Shown piece by piece: positions 34,063 to 45,216 of a stretch of DNA of 64,000 bases; the stretch's first letter is position 1, and each line of letters starts with the position of its first letter. Below the pieces are notes generated by a model. That model was not told the origin of the DNA, searched no databases, and saw nothing but the letters and a program-made list of their open reading frames with translations. The stretch comes from Puccinia triticina (Eukaryota; Basidiomycota; Pucciniomycetes; Pucciniales; Pucciniaceae). The position numbers and the translations under genes were made by a program. The stretch lies in assembly GCF_026914185.1 (NCBI RefSeq), contig NC_070564.1, positions 4,650,001 through 4,714,000 on the forward strand, in the 5' to 3' direction.

Positions 34063-37000
34063 ATGGAGAACACAGTCGGCCGTCCTGAGAGGAGAGCTTC
34101 CAGAACCGGCCATCGTCGAGAGCTAAGAACAGGGGAATACCGTCAGCTCTTCTCTGAGAGGCCATTCTATGTACCAGATCGCCTGACTGTCCTCACCCAC
34201 TCCTCCGATACTGGCCACCACTCTCAAACCCTTACCCAGGCTCACTCAGTTCTTCCCGCCTATCAAACTCTGCGCTTCATGCCCTTCACACATCCTCGCC
34301 GAAAGTGGCGGAACGCCCGCGACCGGGGCCGCGCCAGGCGGGCGTCACTCATCCAGCAGACTCGCAGAACTCGCCTAGATTCTTACCACCGCTCAGCAAG
34401 ACATCAGCCGCCCTCCAATTCGGGCTGGTCGTCTGACTCGAGAAGGAGTAGTGATGAAAGCTTCAACTGTGTTGGTACGTCAAGTGTGCTCTCTGCCTGC
34501 CATCGGACTGGCTGGACTGACCGGCCTCCAATCCCAACCAATCTGCAACGGGTATGTAATCCAGGAGACAAATCGTTGGATTGCTTCCAGCTGAAACCTG
34601 CCCCTAAACGAGACCCCAAACGGCGTGAGCAGGACCAACAGCAGCTCAATCACAAGACTGGCCCTACCCCTGCAGCAGGGGACCTAGAGGGGGCAGCCGA
34701 AGGAGGACCACCAGCCCAGGCCGATAGTTCCGCAAGTAGCATGGAAAAAATCAGGTTCATGGAGGTAGTGGCCGAGGTAGACAAAGCAGTAGGCATAGCA
34801 ACATCACCATCACCTTCGTCAGACTTGTTAGATCAGCACACCTCCCGCCAGACAGGGTCTATTATTACTAAAGATGGCCAGGCGCGCGTTGACTCTGACC
34901 CTATAGCCTTCTTCTCGCCGATCCCTTACAATAATAATAGTAATACTCTTCACGATCGCTCTGAGCTCAAGAGCGACGGGGACAAGCCAGCCTGGCTCGA
35001 AAATACACCACAATCAGTGGGCAGAGGCAAGTTGCACTTTAATGTCGACATCTTTAAGTCTCCCGGAGAGATTCCTACTAGCTTCGGACCAGCTGAGCTG
35101 CCCAGATCGACTCGGAAGCCGACAAGTTCCGACCAGCTTGAAGAGTTGAATGCCGAGAGGTGGGAGTGTCTCCAACAACTCGAGCGACGAGCAACCGAGG
35201 CTTCTTTAGAAGGTCTTCGCAAGGCAAGCTTGAAGGTGAGCATTATTTCTCACTCCGAAGACATCAAGTCCCTGATTCTTCTTCGCAATCACTCCCAATC
35301 CCCCCCCCCCCCCCCCCCCCCCCCAACACACACAGGGAGAGAATACCGAGAGGAGCCAGTCGATATCTTCAGGTAGTCACGATACCGTCCACCCCACCGC
35401 TCCCTTGCGCAAGTTTTCCTCTTCTCGCCAGGCTGCGAGCGGAAGGCACAGGAGCAAGAGTTCTTCCTACAGTCATCGCTGGGGCTCCAATGAGAGCAAC
35501 AAGATGGAACCGATAGCTGGCTCGAAGACCAAGGTCCATCCGACGATCACATTGAGCTATCATCCCACCGAAATTGATGACCATTTAAGGAGGGAGAAGT
35601 TGCTTCTCAGGTCTCCCTCGGTCTCCGTTGTCCCGATTCTCGAAGGAGTGAGTTCTTCTCCCCGCCCCAGGGGTCAGATTATGATCACCCCAAGCTCTAC
35701 GACCACAAAGATTCCCTGATGTTATCTCCATACCTACATGCTTGACCAAAAGAATCTGACGCGTTCTGGGTGCTGTTGTATGCTCCACAGGTGAACTTAA
35801 GCAACGAATCAAGAGCGTCATCGGACCAACGCCCAGTGGGTCCACGGCCGATGTCGAAAGCTTTGAACCTGAGCCGACTATCGGATGCGTCCGTCCAGAC
35901 GGACCAAACCGACGTGCTCATGCCCCTGGCCTCCACCAATCGTATCGCGCCCTCCTATGCCACGCCGCCCAACCCCGACGAGAAAGAGGTAATCGCTATC
36001 CCCTCCTCGGCCGTCAAGCAGATGGTCCGAACCTCTAATTACTTGATCAATCGCAAGAATAGCTCCAATTATTACTTCAACCCTCTTATCCATAACCTCC
36101 AGAATTTAAACTATCAAGATGATTTGAACAACTCGAATGATGGTTTGTTTCTCCTCTCATTTTTTGTTCTACGGAGAACAACTCTCTGCTGAGCTAGAAA
36201 AAAGTCTGGCCGAGTAGATTGAAATTCTGATTGGATTCTGCATTTTTTCCCCTGACAGATGTCACCCAACCATCCCTGATTGAAATCTCGTTGAACAAGG
36301 TGGATGGCGAGATAGGTGGGACGGGACCGGGGCAAGCCGTACCGAAGGCACCGACGACAGAGAAGCCTGAGGAGAGGGAGACGAGGGCGATGGGCGTTCC
36401 GGGAGTTCAGCCGCGTCTGAACGCGCGGGGTTCGATGCAGGAGGGCAGTATAGATTCGCGCGGAAGCTGGGGGGCGGGCCGGTTCCGGCGTCTGTCGACC
36501 GGCGACGGCCGAACGGCGCCCCGAGACAAGCGCTATAAGTACATGAAAACTCATCCGCCCCTCCCGCCGCACGGGCCCTCTACCGTGCTTCCTCAGCTCG
36601 GCCCCCACGAATCTACGGCTGCGGCTCCTTCTGGCCCCCACGATTCTACGGCTCCGGCTCCTTCTCCTATGCCCAAGACTGTTCCGGCTCGCGTCCGCTC
36701 GGCTAGCTTGGGCGAGGCCCACTCTCGTCATTCGCGTAAACTCCCAAAGACGCCAGGCTCAACCACCGCGGATGATTTCTTACCCTCGCCGCCTTCGTAA
36801 GCTGCCATATCTTCTCGTCCATCAAGTTATGAATACGATCGGGCACATAACCCATTCACTCTGGCCTGTTTTGTGGTATAGTGTCCAGGCGGTAGAGAAC
36901 CAGAAGAAGGGAGGCAATTCGAAGACGACCCAGGGATACGCGTGGTGTCCTACGTCGACAACGAAAGCATGGAACGACTGGCCGGAGCCGCCGAGCCACG

Positions 37001-37605
37001 AAGACCGAGAAGCAGCGCGGGCAGGCCGGAACGATGTGTGTCCGGGGCGGATGGCGGCATCGATGGGCAGACGCGAGGGGCAGTCTCAGGGCGAGAAGCT
37101 CTACCGGTTCGCCGGCGTCAAGTCCCAGTCCGAGCCCTCGCTCGGCTTCCTCTCCTCCCCCGTCTGCCAACACCATCCTCAATGCTGCTTACGCCAGCCT
37201 AGAAAACTGCGCAAACGCAGCCATCTCACTTTCGACCTCAACGCGTCGGAACCTGTGCCCCCCTTGCCCCCCTTGCCCCCGCTACCCTTCTTCGCAAACT
37301 CCTCCTCCACCCATCCGCATCTCCCCCAAACCCAAACCCTCCCCCTTCATCATCCCCTTCATCATCCCCTTCATCATCGCCTTCATCATCCCCTTCATCA
37401 GCCCCATTCCCATCCGCATCATCATCATCGAGAACAACCTCCTCAGCCTTCCCAACAGTCAAAAAATAAAAATTTCTTGGCTCACATTAAGCTCTTTTGG
37501 AAATCTTTCCTCACTCCCAGTCCTCATCCTCATCATCAGTCAAACGGCGCACCACCCTCTAAACCCGAGAAGCTCAAACACAAAGAACACCTCTATCAAG
37601 ATTAG
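34063..37605 (+). CDS. Large low-complexity Ser/Pro/His-rich protein, five exons
   Basis: Modelled exons 34063-35235, 35336-35647, 35791-36142, 36259-36796 and 36882-37605; all phases close, giving about 1,032 aa. Donors GTGAGC, GTGAGT, GTTTGT and GTAAGC and acceptors ACAG, CACAG, ACAG and ATAG are sound. I do not recognise a domain. Composition is Ser/Arg/Pro-rich, with an acidic-to-basic alternation, a region around SDASVQTDQTDVLMPLAS, and a His/Pro repeat near the C-terminus made by a 12-base CATCCCCTTCAT-type microsatellite. Such disordered proteins in basidiomycetes often sit in polarity or signalling pathways, but nothing here proves that. In the last exon a second frame (about 36884-37200, with EDDPGIRVVSYVDNESMERL) is also open and looks coding, so the final junction may be wrong. 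Confidence 0.6.
35300..35324 (+). repeat. C25 homopolymer in an intron
   Basis: Twenty-five consecutive C residues form the polypyrimidine tract 11 bases upstream of the acceptor CACACAG of intron 1 of the Ser/Pro-rich gene. Length in the organism may differ because such runs are poorly read. Confidence 0.85.
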
Positions 37606-38934
37606 ACATACCCACATATCCATAAATAAATCAATCCAAAGCCTCTCAAAATAACTTTATCAGTGGGCATGTCTTGTTTTTGTCTCTCTCTGTTTTGCTT
37701 GTAAAATGTAGCCATATGTATAGCTTTCTATGTGTATGTACAAAACTAAACATCTTCTAGTCTTCATGTCCCCAACCACATACATCTTTGCCATACATAC
37801 TTTTTTATCAGATCTGTAAAACCACATCCATGTATGTATACAAAGTGTAACCGCTATAATCATTAGCTTTTTTATCTGGAAAACTTGCTAAACCTATTAC
37901 TACCCAATGGATTAATCAACACATTCTTTCTTGCTCTTTTGGGAGATATTCTACGGCAGGTTTTCTTATTTTTGCAGGTTAGTAAAGCAACATGGATTGA
38001 AATTGCTCTCCAATGATCAAGGGACACAGGTTTACATTACAAGTTGTGATGTATATACAACAGCCATCAAGTTCTTTTTTATTCTTGTCTCTACTGCAAG
38101 AATACAATATTTCTGGGGCCCTGAATGTCACCCGGCCATGATTACTATGCTAGACACCACATTGATGTTCTACAAGCGGACCCAGAGGTTATTTATTCTT
38201 GGGTAGAAGAAAAAAACAGCCAAGGTTCAATTATTAATTATTTGCATTGAAGGCAAGGATAGTTTTTTACTATATTAGGGCTGGCATAGAGACATCAAAG
38301 CTTGCAAGCACACATGAAAAATATATTCACCTTCAAAAGAGTCACACCAGGTCCTCACTGGAAGGCTTGCGGTTGACCTCTAGTGTCTTTCCTTTCTGAA
38401 TTAATTCTGTTTGAGGTACCTGCAGATACCTGGCTGTTCTTCTGGGTGAAAGGGGGGGGGGGGGCAGTTTGGATGTCCAAACCAACGGCGGCAACGGTTG
38501 AACACGGTTGTCAGGGGTTCAACTTATATTTCAAGGAAACCAGCTGGTTCCCATCTCAGTTGGGGGTCACAATAACCACATTGATGTTTTGTTTCTTGTG
38601 TCGATTCAAACAGGGTGGAGTCCCAGCCAGTGTTGGGCCATGTGAGTTATGCCCGCCCCGGGTGGCGGGTATACTTGCCGTCCCGTCGGTTATAACAGCA
38701 GGCTTTGGGTATACTTGTGTACCGTTGAGTCACCTGGGTATTCACCGAATACCTGTGGATAGGGTCCGAGCATCATGATTCTGGTACCCGGCATTCGATT
38801 ATAACCGTCGGGCGGGGCCCGGGATGGGGCAAAATGCGCATGCCCCGCAAGTTCCAGGGCTACTCACAAGTCGTTGATTTATCAGATGAAGAAGAAAAAT
38901 GAAGAGCATGGGAAAGCGGGTTTTCTTCAGTTTG
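37606..38934. other. Intergenic, no recognised gene
   Basis: A+T-rich up to about 38380. 38600-38850 is G+C-rich with an imperfect inverted pair (CCCGTCGGTTATAA and TTATAACCGTCGGG) that could be a MITE relic, and G runs at 38450-38462. Downstream flank of two convergent genes. Confidence 0.45.
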
Positions 38935-39681
38935 TTACCGTTTGGCTGTATTCGCTGCTTCTGTGAAGTTTTTGAGAGAAAAAGAAAAAGGCATGAAGGT
39001 CAGATAAAATGTAGAGCTTAATTGGAAGTGCTTTATTGTTTTTAAGACAGAGATTAAACGAAGTAACGGTGCTTGGTGTACCTTTACGGGTTGCGTCTTC
39101 CAGTAGTTGAGTGTCTACGGCAGCTTTTGGGATTTGGACGTATCTGACCACCGAGCCCCTAATGAAACAGTTCTTCACCGCCATCTAACGCGTTTCGTTC
39201 AATATCATCACGCGGTTTTGTTTTTGGGAGATTAAGATACCTTTACTGCCGTCAGTTTTCAAGGAACTTGGGGACCATATGATTTGCAAAGAACCAAGAA
39301 AAAAAACCCGGGCTGGAATATGCTGACCATGTGAGGATGTCGCTCTTGATCGAGAACTTTTATATTTTCAAGTTTGAGGTTGAGGAATCTATGGGAAAGC
39401 CACGAGCCCGAGCGATATCGAATCAGCTTGTGGGTGACCGATATATACGATTATTTTATACCAATCATAGAATCATTTGTTGTACTCAACTGATCCACGC
39501 TAGCTAAAGTGCCTTGAATGGCCAAATCGTTCTTGAGTTCAATCGTCACTTCTTGTCCGGTTAGAGTCTTGAAGACTGAGAATATCAACTACCATTTGAT
39601 CGGATGAGATGAAGAGTCCTCAGTTCTTGCCGTACGTCCTATTCCCTTTTTTGCACAATAGATTTGATGACAACTTACCAT
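38935..39681 (-). CDS. LSM2: Sm-like protein LSm2, five exons
   Basis: Core subunit of the LSm1-7 (mRNA decay) and LSm2-8 (U6 snRNA) rings. Exons: 39681-39679, 39588-39491, 39388-39328, 39184-39082 and 38960-38935; phases close to 96 aa, the usual length (about 95). Exon 1 is the ATG codon alone, followed directly by GTAAGT. The Sm1 motif is seen in FKTLTGQEVTIELKNDLAIQ and GTLASVDQ, then FLNLKLENIKVLD, and the Sm2 motif in AVKNCFIRGSVVRYVQIP. The tail DTQLLEDATRKEAANTAKR matches the LSm2 C-terminus rather than other LSm paralogues. No single frame reveals the gene; it is split too finely. Confidence 0.92.
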
Positions 39682-39835
39682 GCTTGCGAATGTGGGTGTT
39701 GATGATGTTTGGTGTTTCAGCTTCTTGGCTCGTCTTCCTTCACACTTGCAGGCGGACTGTCACAGTGTTCAGAGCAAGCACCTGTCATGTCGACCGGGCC
39801 GAGGGCTCCACCGCGGGCCCTATTGCCCTATCCCA

Positions 39836-39867
39836 TGTGAAACCTGCCCACCTCAGAAGGTTTCACA
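39836..39867. repeat. GTGAAACC hairpin, copy 1
   Basis: TGTGAAACCTGCC and AGAAGGTTTCACA form a 32-bp hairpin with one or two mismatches. It is preceded by TATTGCCCTATCCCA, and a second copy with the same preceding sequence lies at 46958-46989. This is a small dispersed repeat, and it could be a structured RNA element. Confidence 0.6.
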
Positions 39868-40042
39868 AAGTCCAATCGGCCGACATACAGCCCGCGCGGT
39901 GAAGAAAGAGATGGAAACCCCCTATAAATGGGGGTGATGCAAAATCCAAAATTTTGCCAAAATTCATAAATTTTTTGACTCAATTCATACAAGTTTCATG
40001 CCTATACTCAGGGGATTTTCCAGTTTTTGAGAAATTTTTAAT

Positions 40043-40067
40043 GGGGGGGGGGGGGGGGGGGGGGGGG
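40043..40067 (+). repeat. G25 homopolymer
   Basis: Twenty-five consecutive G residues, 16 bases upstream of the left end of the large foldback element. G-quadruplex potential is obvious. Exact length may be unreliable. Confidence 0.85.
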
Positions 40068-40083
40068 TGGCGCAAAAAAATAA

Positions 40084-41736
40084 GGGAGTTGAAAAATCGG
40101 CTCCCAAGAATTAATAAATCAACTCCCAAAAGTCGTTTGCGTCGCGCGGACCGTCTTGGGACGTCCCCCCTGGGTCGTCGGGACCTCCCGCGGCCCCAAA
40201 AGCATTTTGGGAGTTGATTAATTAATTCCTCTCTCAAGAATGGGAGTCAATATATTAATTTAACAAAAAATGACGGAATATACAAAAAAATTTATATCTT
40301 GTCACTGTTGTACCCAAACACCCTAAAACTTTTACAAAAATCTAAATACACTCTTTAGAAAATATTGTGAGCTTCACGGCATTAGTACTCCTCAGGGAGA
40401 ACCTGTGTAGCCGGGGGCGGATTTGGCGGATTTCCTACTAAGGCAAACCCCCAAAACCTTATCTATGGTGCTCCAAACAGCTCCAAATTTTTTCTGCTAT
40501 AAGAATAAACTCTTTAAAACATATTTTAATCTTCACGGCATTAGCCCTTCTCAGGGAGACCCTGTGTAGCCGGGGGGCAGATTTGGTGGATTTCCTACTA
40601 AGGCAAACCCCCAAAACCTTATCTACGGTGCTCCAAACGGCCCCAAATTTTTTCTTCTACAAGGATACACTCTCTAGAAAACATTGTAAGCTCCAAGGAG
40701 GTATTACACATCAGGCACACCTTCTATCAACCGTGGTGTAGCGTAGCGCAGCGCAAACGCGCCATTTTTTAGCGTAGCGTTAGTGCAATCACGCGCATCT
40801 GCGCTAAAGCTACGCGCACAGGTTGAAAAGCTATTTTAGCTTTTATTGTAGTGTTAGCGCAGATACGCGCGATTGCGCTAATGCTATGCTAAAAAATAGC
40901 GCATTTGCGCTGCGCTACGCTACACCACGGTTGATAGAAGGTGTGCCTGATGTGTAATACCTCATTAGAGCTTATAATTTTTTCTAGAGAGTGTATTCTT
41001 ATAGCAGAAAAAACTTGGGGCTGTTTGGAGCACCATAGATAAGGTTTTGGGGGTTTGCCTTAGTAGGAAATCCGCCAAATCCGCCCCCCGGCTACACAGG
41101 GTCTCCCTGAGCAGTGCTAATGCCGCGAAGCTTAAAATATGTCTTAAAGAGTTTATTATTATAGCAGAAAAAATTTGGGGCCATTTGGAGCACCCTAGAT
41201 AAGGTTTTGGGGGTTTGCCTTAGTAGGAAATCCGCCAAATCTGCCCCCCGGCTACACAGGGTCTCCCTGAGAAGGGCTAATGCCGTGAAGATTAAAATAT
41301 GTTTTAAAGAGTTTATTCTTATAGCAGAAAAAATTTGGAGCTGTTTGGAGTACCATAGATAAGGTTTTGGGGGTTTGCCTTAGTAGGAAATCCGCCAAAT
41401 CCGCCCCCGGCTACACAGGTTCTCCCTGAGGAGTACTAATGCCGTGAAGCTCACAATATTCTCTAAAGAGTGTATTTAGATTGCTGTAAAGGTTTTAGGG
41501 TGTTTGGGTACAACAGTGACAAGATATAATTTTTTTTGTATATTCCGTCATTTTTTGTTAAATTAATATATCGACTCCCATTCTCGAGAGGAGAATGAAT
41601 TAATTGACTCCCAAAATGCTTTTGGGGCCGCGCGAGGTCCCGAGGACCCAGGGGGACGTCCCGAGACGGTCCTCGCGACGTAAACGGCTTTTGGGAGTCA
41701 ATTTATTAATTCTTGGGAGTCGATTTTTCAACTCCC
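40084..41736. mobile_element. 1.65-kb foldback element, 8-bp TSD AAAAATAA
   Basis: The whole element is one inverted repeat centred near 40835 (AAAAGCTA-TTT-TAGCTTTT). Ends are GGGAGTTG and CAACTCCC, and the direct repeat AAAAATAA lies outside both (40076-40083 and 41737-41744; low complexity weakens it a little). From outside in, each arm has a CGGACC/GGTCC G+C-rich block, then tandem units of about 160 bp containing CTAAGGCAAACCCCCAAAAC, then the inner palindrome at about 40704-40965. The left arm carries two full tandem units and the right arm three, so the arms differ by about 150 bp. There is no coding capacity. Confidence 0.85.
40704..40965. repeat. Inner palindrome with GCGTAGCGC repeats
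   Basis: GGTATTACACATCAGGCACA is inverted at the far side. Inside it, GGTGTAGCGTAGCGCAGCGC is inverted as GCGCTGCGCTACGCTACACC, and further GCGC/TAGCGT words repeat to the centre. The sharp change in composition at GGTGTAGCG suggests a second palindromic element nested at the apex of the foldback. Confidence 0.75.
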
Positions 41737-43800
41737 AAAAATAAAATCTTGGGGGCACCAAGGTGATGGACCAAAAGTAAGGGCCTGTGCTTCAATTTTG
41801 CAAAATTTTGACTTTTCTTGTCCTCTATGCAAAAAAATAAAACAATAGGAGGGTTCAATTGTTGAAATTCTTCACTTTTGGGCTTAAGAATGCCTTCTAG
41901 TGATTTTCAGCTTGAGTTTTAAGAAGTATTGAGGGAAATAAAATTGGTAAAATTGACTTTTGATGCCCTATGCAAATGGTATAGGCCCTAAGACAAGGTG
42001 TGCTGCTAAGGGGGGGAAGGGGGCTTTTCTCTGGTGCACTCTCAGGAATTGCATACATCTTGGTTACTACCCTCCCTTACCCAGGAAAAAATTCATACAC
42101 TTGAAGTGCTTACCATTGGGGCCAAAAAAGCCCATTCATATCATTTTTGTGCCTACCATTTTGGGTTTTTGCCAAGAAATTCATACATTATCATTACCCC
42201 CATTTATAGGGGGTTTACAGGGTCCTGGAAAGAGCCAAATTAAAAAAAGGCCCCCTGGTGGCAGGCTGGCTGTGGCTGGCCGCGGCCCCCCCCCGCAGGG
42301 AGGGACTTGCGTGTAATGTCAAAATTTTGGCTGGGGAAGAAATGGCCAATGGCTGGAGGGAAACTATTAAGCCTCAGCCAGCCTCCCCCCGGGCCCCCAG
42401 CTCCTGTGGACCTGCCTCAGAGCCAAAAAAAAAAAAAAAAAAAAACTTCTGGACTTCAGCTTTCAAATGGTGCTGGTCTCATCTCCTCAATCCAAACCAT
42501 TTGCACTGTACTATTAATGCTCTAAAAATAAAAAACACAAAGAAATGTAAACTAACAATGCACAAACATCATGACTGGTGGATCCTGGATCCGCAAACCC
42601 GCAGATATCTGCAGATCCTGGAACCGCAAACCCACAGATATCTGCAGATCCTACACACGTAGCCACTCAATTGTTCCATTTTGTTACAGATAGGATATTC
42701 AATCTTGCATATTATCAGAAATTCAAAAATGGATCTTCAGAGCAATGGAATATCCTTCAAAATTCCTTTGACCTTCAAAACAGATTCCTTCCATCAGTTT
42801 TGGAGCTTTTCACTCAAATATTTGGGTGAGGGTGCGCATCAGTACTTCCAATGGAGGACTTCCCGTCAATCTGCAGCCCCCTGCGGAACCATATCTGCAG
42901 CCAGAAAACCTTAATTTTTGTGGGGAAATGCTGTCCCAGGGGCTGCAGGGTCTGTAGATCTTGATGGGAAGTCCTCCAATACATTCTATTCCATTTTTTG
43001 TACAGGTCCCTGACTACATATCTCTCCCAGCTAGCCTCACCCCCTTCCTGCAATTTACAGATCCGTGAACTATGTAGGAATAGTGCTTATTGAGGCCCTG
43101 AGTTCACCTTCTGCACCCCCCAACAGACAGATCCATACAGACCAGTGAAGGACTCATCAGGGGTCCTTGCACAGCAGTCAAAAAAAAAAACCCCCCGTCG
43201 CCATGCCAGCGCTTTTTGTGAAAAAGCCTATTATGGCATAGCAGCTCAGTATTGGCTATATTAAAGTTGGAATGTCCAAGCTTTTGTACAAGAAACAACA
43301 ACTTCAGACACATGTGATAATCACCGCTCCAGCTGATCAAATTTGCTAGAAATCTAAATATTCAATATTTGGGGATATTACTTTGCACTACCAAAAAAAA
43401 AAAAAAAACGAAAGGCGTGCTTGCCGAAGACATGAGATGAGAACAAAGAAAAATAAAATGGAATGCTAGATGTCCGATATTACATAAGTAATTCAGCGCA
43501 GGGAAATGCCACTTACATCAACCATTTTGGGAAATTAGGGCTTAAGGTTGCCTATTTGTTCATGATGAGGTTGAGAGATTGTATTGCCTTGATACGAAAA
43601 TACCTGGATCGTAGGGGGCGAATGACGTTTCGCTGGGAGTCTGGGCTTATTTTGACTTTCGGTGAAATTACCCGAATGGAGTGGTCTGAGGTGAACTGAG
43701 GGCGACGACTGAATTGAGATAAGTACATCATTCCCCCAAACGTAGACACCCTAATATATACGCGAAAAGTCTGGTTTCGTGGTGGCGTAGTTGGCTTGTT
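41737..43800. other. Mostly unassigned; one small MITE
   Basis: 41950-42300 has several overlapping open frames of unknown nature and a GGGAGGGACTTG word of the small foldback family. An A run of about 21 lies near 42424. Two 30-bp tandem units (CCGCAAACC...GATATCTGCAGATCCT) lie at 42585-42655. I see no gene. The MITE at 42853-42977 is listed separately. Confidence 0.4.
42853..42977. mobile_element. 125-bp MITE, TSD AAT
   Basis: GGAGGACTTCCC at the left is inverted at the right, with further inverted GTCAATCTGCAGCCCC/GGGGCTGCAG. AAT flanks both ends (42850-42852 and 42978-42980). A 3-bp TSD would fit PIF/Harbinger or CACTA-type insertion; the terminus does not decide. Confidence 0.65.
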
Positions 43801-44658
43801 TTAAAAGATAGGTTTCGATCGATTTGCCTTGATATCTTTGCGAATACTTTTCAGCTTCTTTGTTCTACTCTTATCGATCGATTTCAGTCGTTTGACTTTT
43901 TCAGCTTGTTCGACCGAAGTTTCACCCTAAAAAACCCCGGGTACCAAGAGAGTTGGTTGGTATATGCACCATGACAACCGCTTGAATCTTAATATAAAGC
44001 AGAGAGACTAGTCGAGCGTCTTACAATCAGTCCAGCTTCCGACGCGCTTTTAAATATGTGATGTAATTTTGTCCAGCAGTCATCTACGTTGGATGGCTGA
44101 GACCGGGTAAGCGAGGAATGAATGACCAGTTGGCCAGTTTGTGGTGCATACAAATGCTGCATCAAACAATTGGGAAATGATCAGCCTCAAGGAAAATAAT
44201 AAAAAACGGATACTGGATTACAAGGATGATAAGTGCGAAGGTTGACTGAACTGAATTACTCAGATTGGTGATCCAATACGCCGGAATGATGGAGTTCAGT
44301 TTGCCGAGTTCGAGCTTTAATGTTGCTTTGGTATTGACTTTGACGAGGGATCGAAGAGATCTCAGTACTTAAGAAACAGAAACAAAAAAAGATACCCAGG
44401 CACACCCTTGTTGACATTTTGACCGCCTTTACCGCCACTGGTACTGAAGTTCAGCTTTGCGAATGGCTCTAAGGTTTCTTTGAATTTAGGATGATGGGCC
44501 AGGAGTTGATCGATGAGTGATTTAGCTGAGGCTTGAGCATGTTGGGAGTTTATCAGGGATTGATGGTCGAGCTGGATGGGATGGATCCGGGTTGCTGGTT
44601 TAGGTGATGATGATGATTTGAACCTGATCGAGTGGAAGAAGTGGCTGCGAGGCAGCAT
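43801..44658 (-). CDS. Mitochondrial GGQ-domain release-factor-like protein, four exons
   Basis: Member of the class I release factor domain family without codon-recognition domains (ICT1/Pth4 type). These proteins hydrolyse peptidyl-tRNA on stalled mitochondrial ribosomes. Exons 44658-44406, 44337-44252, 44156-44025 and 43926-43801; phases close to 198 aa. The catalytic GGQ lies in SGGKGGQNVNK at about residue 75-85, split from VNTKATLKLELGKLNSI by a 68-nt intron. The C-terminus is strongly basic (KRLKSIDKSRTKKLKSIRKD), as expected for the tail that enters the ribosomal mRNA channel. The N-terminus (MLPRSHFFHSIRFKSSSSPK) is a plausible mitochondrial presequence. Exon 2 uses a GTTCAG donor. 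The yeast orthologue would be PTH4, but I leave the symbol open. Confidence 0.87.
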
Positions 44659-45216
44659 TTTCCTCGCAGAATGGGGCTAGGGACTCGAACTGTGCGGGCC
44701 CCGAACTTGCATCAAGTCTGCTGCTGCGGGGATAAAAGAAATCTACCTAGCTTCAACATAACAATTGTCTGTCCTCGACCCATACCCCTTTCGTCGGAGG
44801 GCTATGGAAAATACTGCTACAAGATACAGCCACAGTGGCAAAAATTACCCCTTGATATTCACTTTAATTTTCTTTAAACTCCTCTGGTCTCAGGAGTCCA
44901 CACTCATCTAGTGTTACAAGTTCAGTATTGAGATCCGGGATCCTTCTGTACCTGATCACCCTAACGACTCAAGACGTCACACCGGCCTCATGACAATCAA
45001 TAATTATGGGCAAGATGTTTTAAGAAGTTCGGAAACCCATCCCTGTTGGTTTTTCTCACTTTAGATATAGTGGAAAGCAGGAAGAAAAGGTAAAACAAAT
45101 TGATTTTGAAGCCGTGCCAAATTCAAAAGTCATCTACATCAATTTCATTCTCATAAAGTATAGAAGTGCTCTTTCTGTACGGAGTGTCTATATTTACTCT
45201 TTTCAAACTTTGAAAA
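44659..45216. promoter_or_regulatory. Divergent intergenic region
   Basis: Lies between the minus-strand release-factor-like gene and the plus-strand RING copy. It holds no recognisable element or gene. A tRNA-like AGTTCGAGTCC on the minus strand near 44690 has no cloverleaf around it. Confidence 0.4.

Noticed and set aside
44680..44720. Minus-strand AGTTCGAGTCC resembling a tRNA T loop
   Set aside because: The flanks do not form a cloverleaf and no matching acceptor stem exists.
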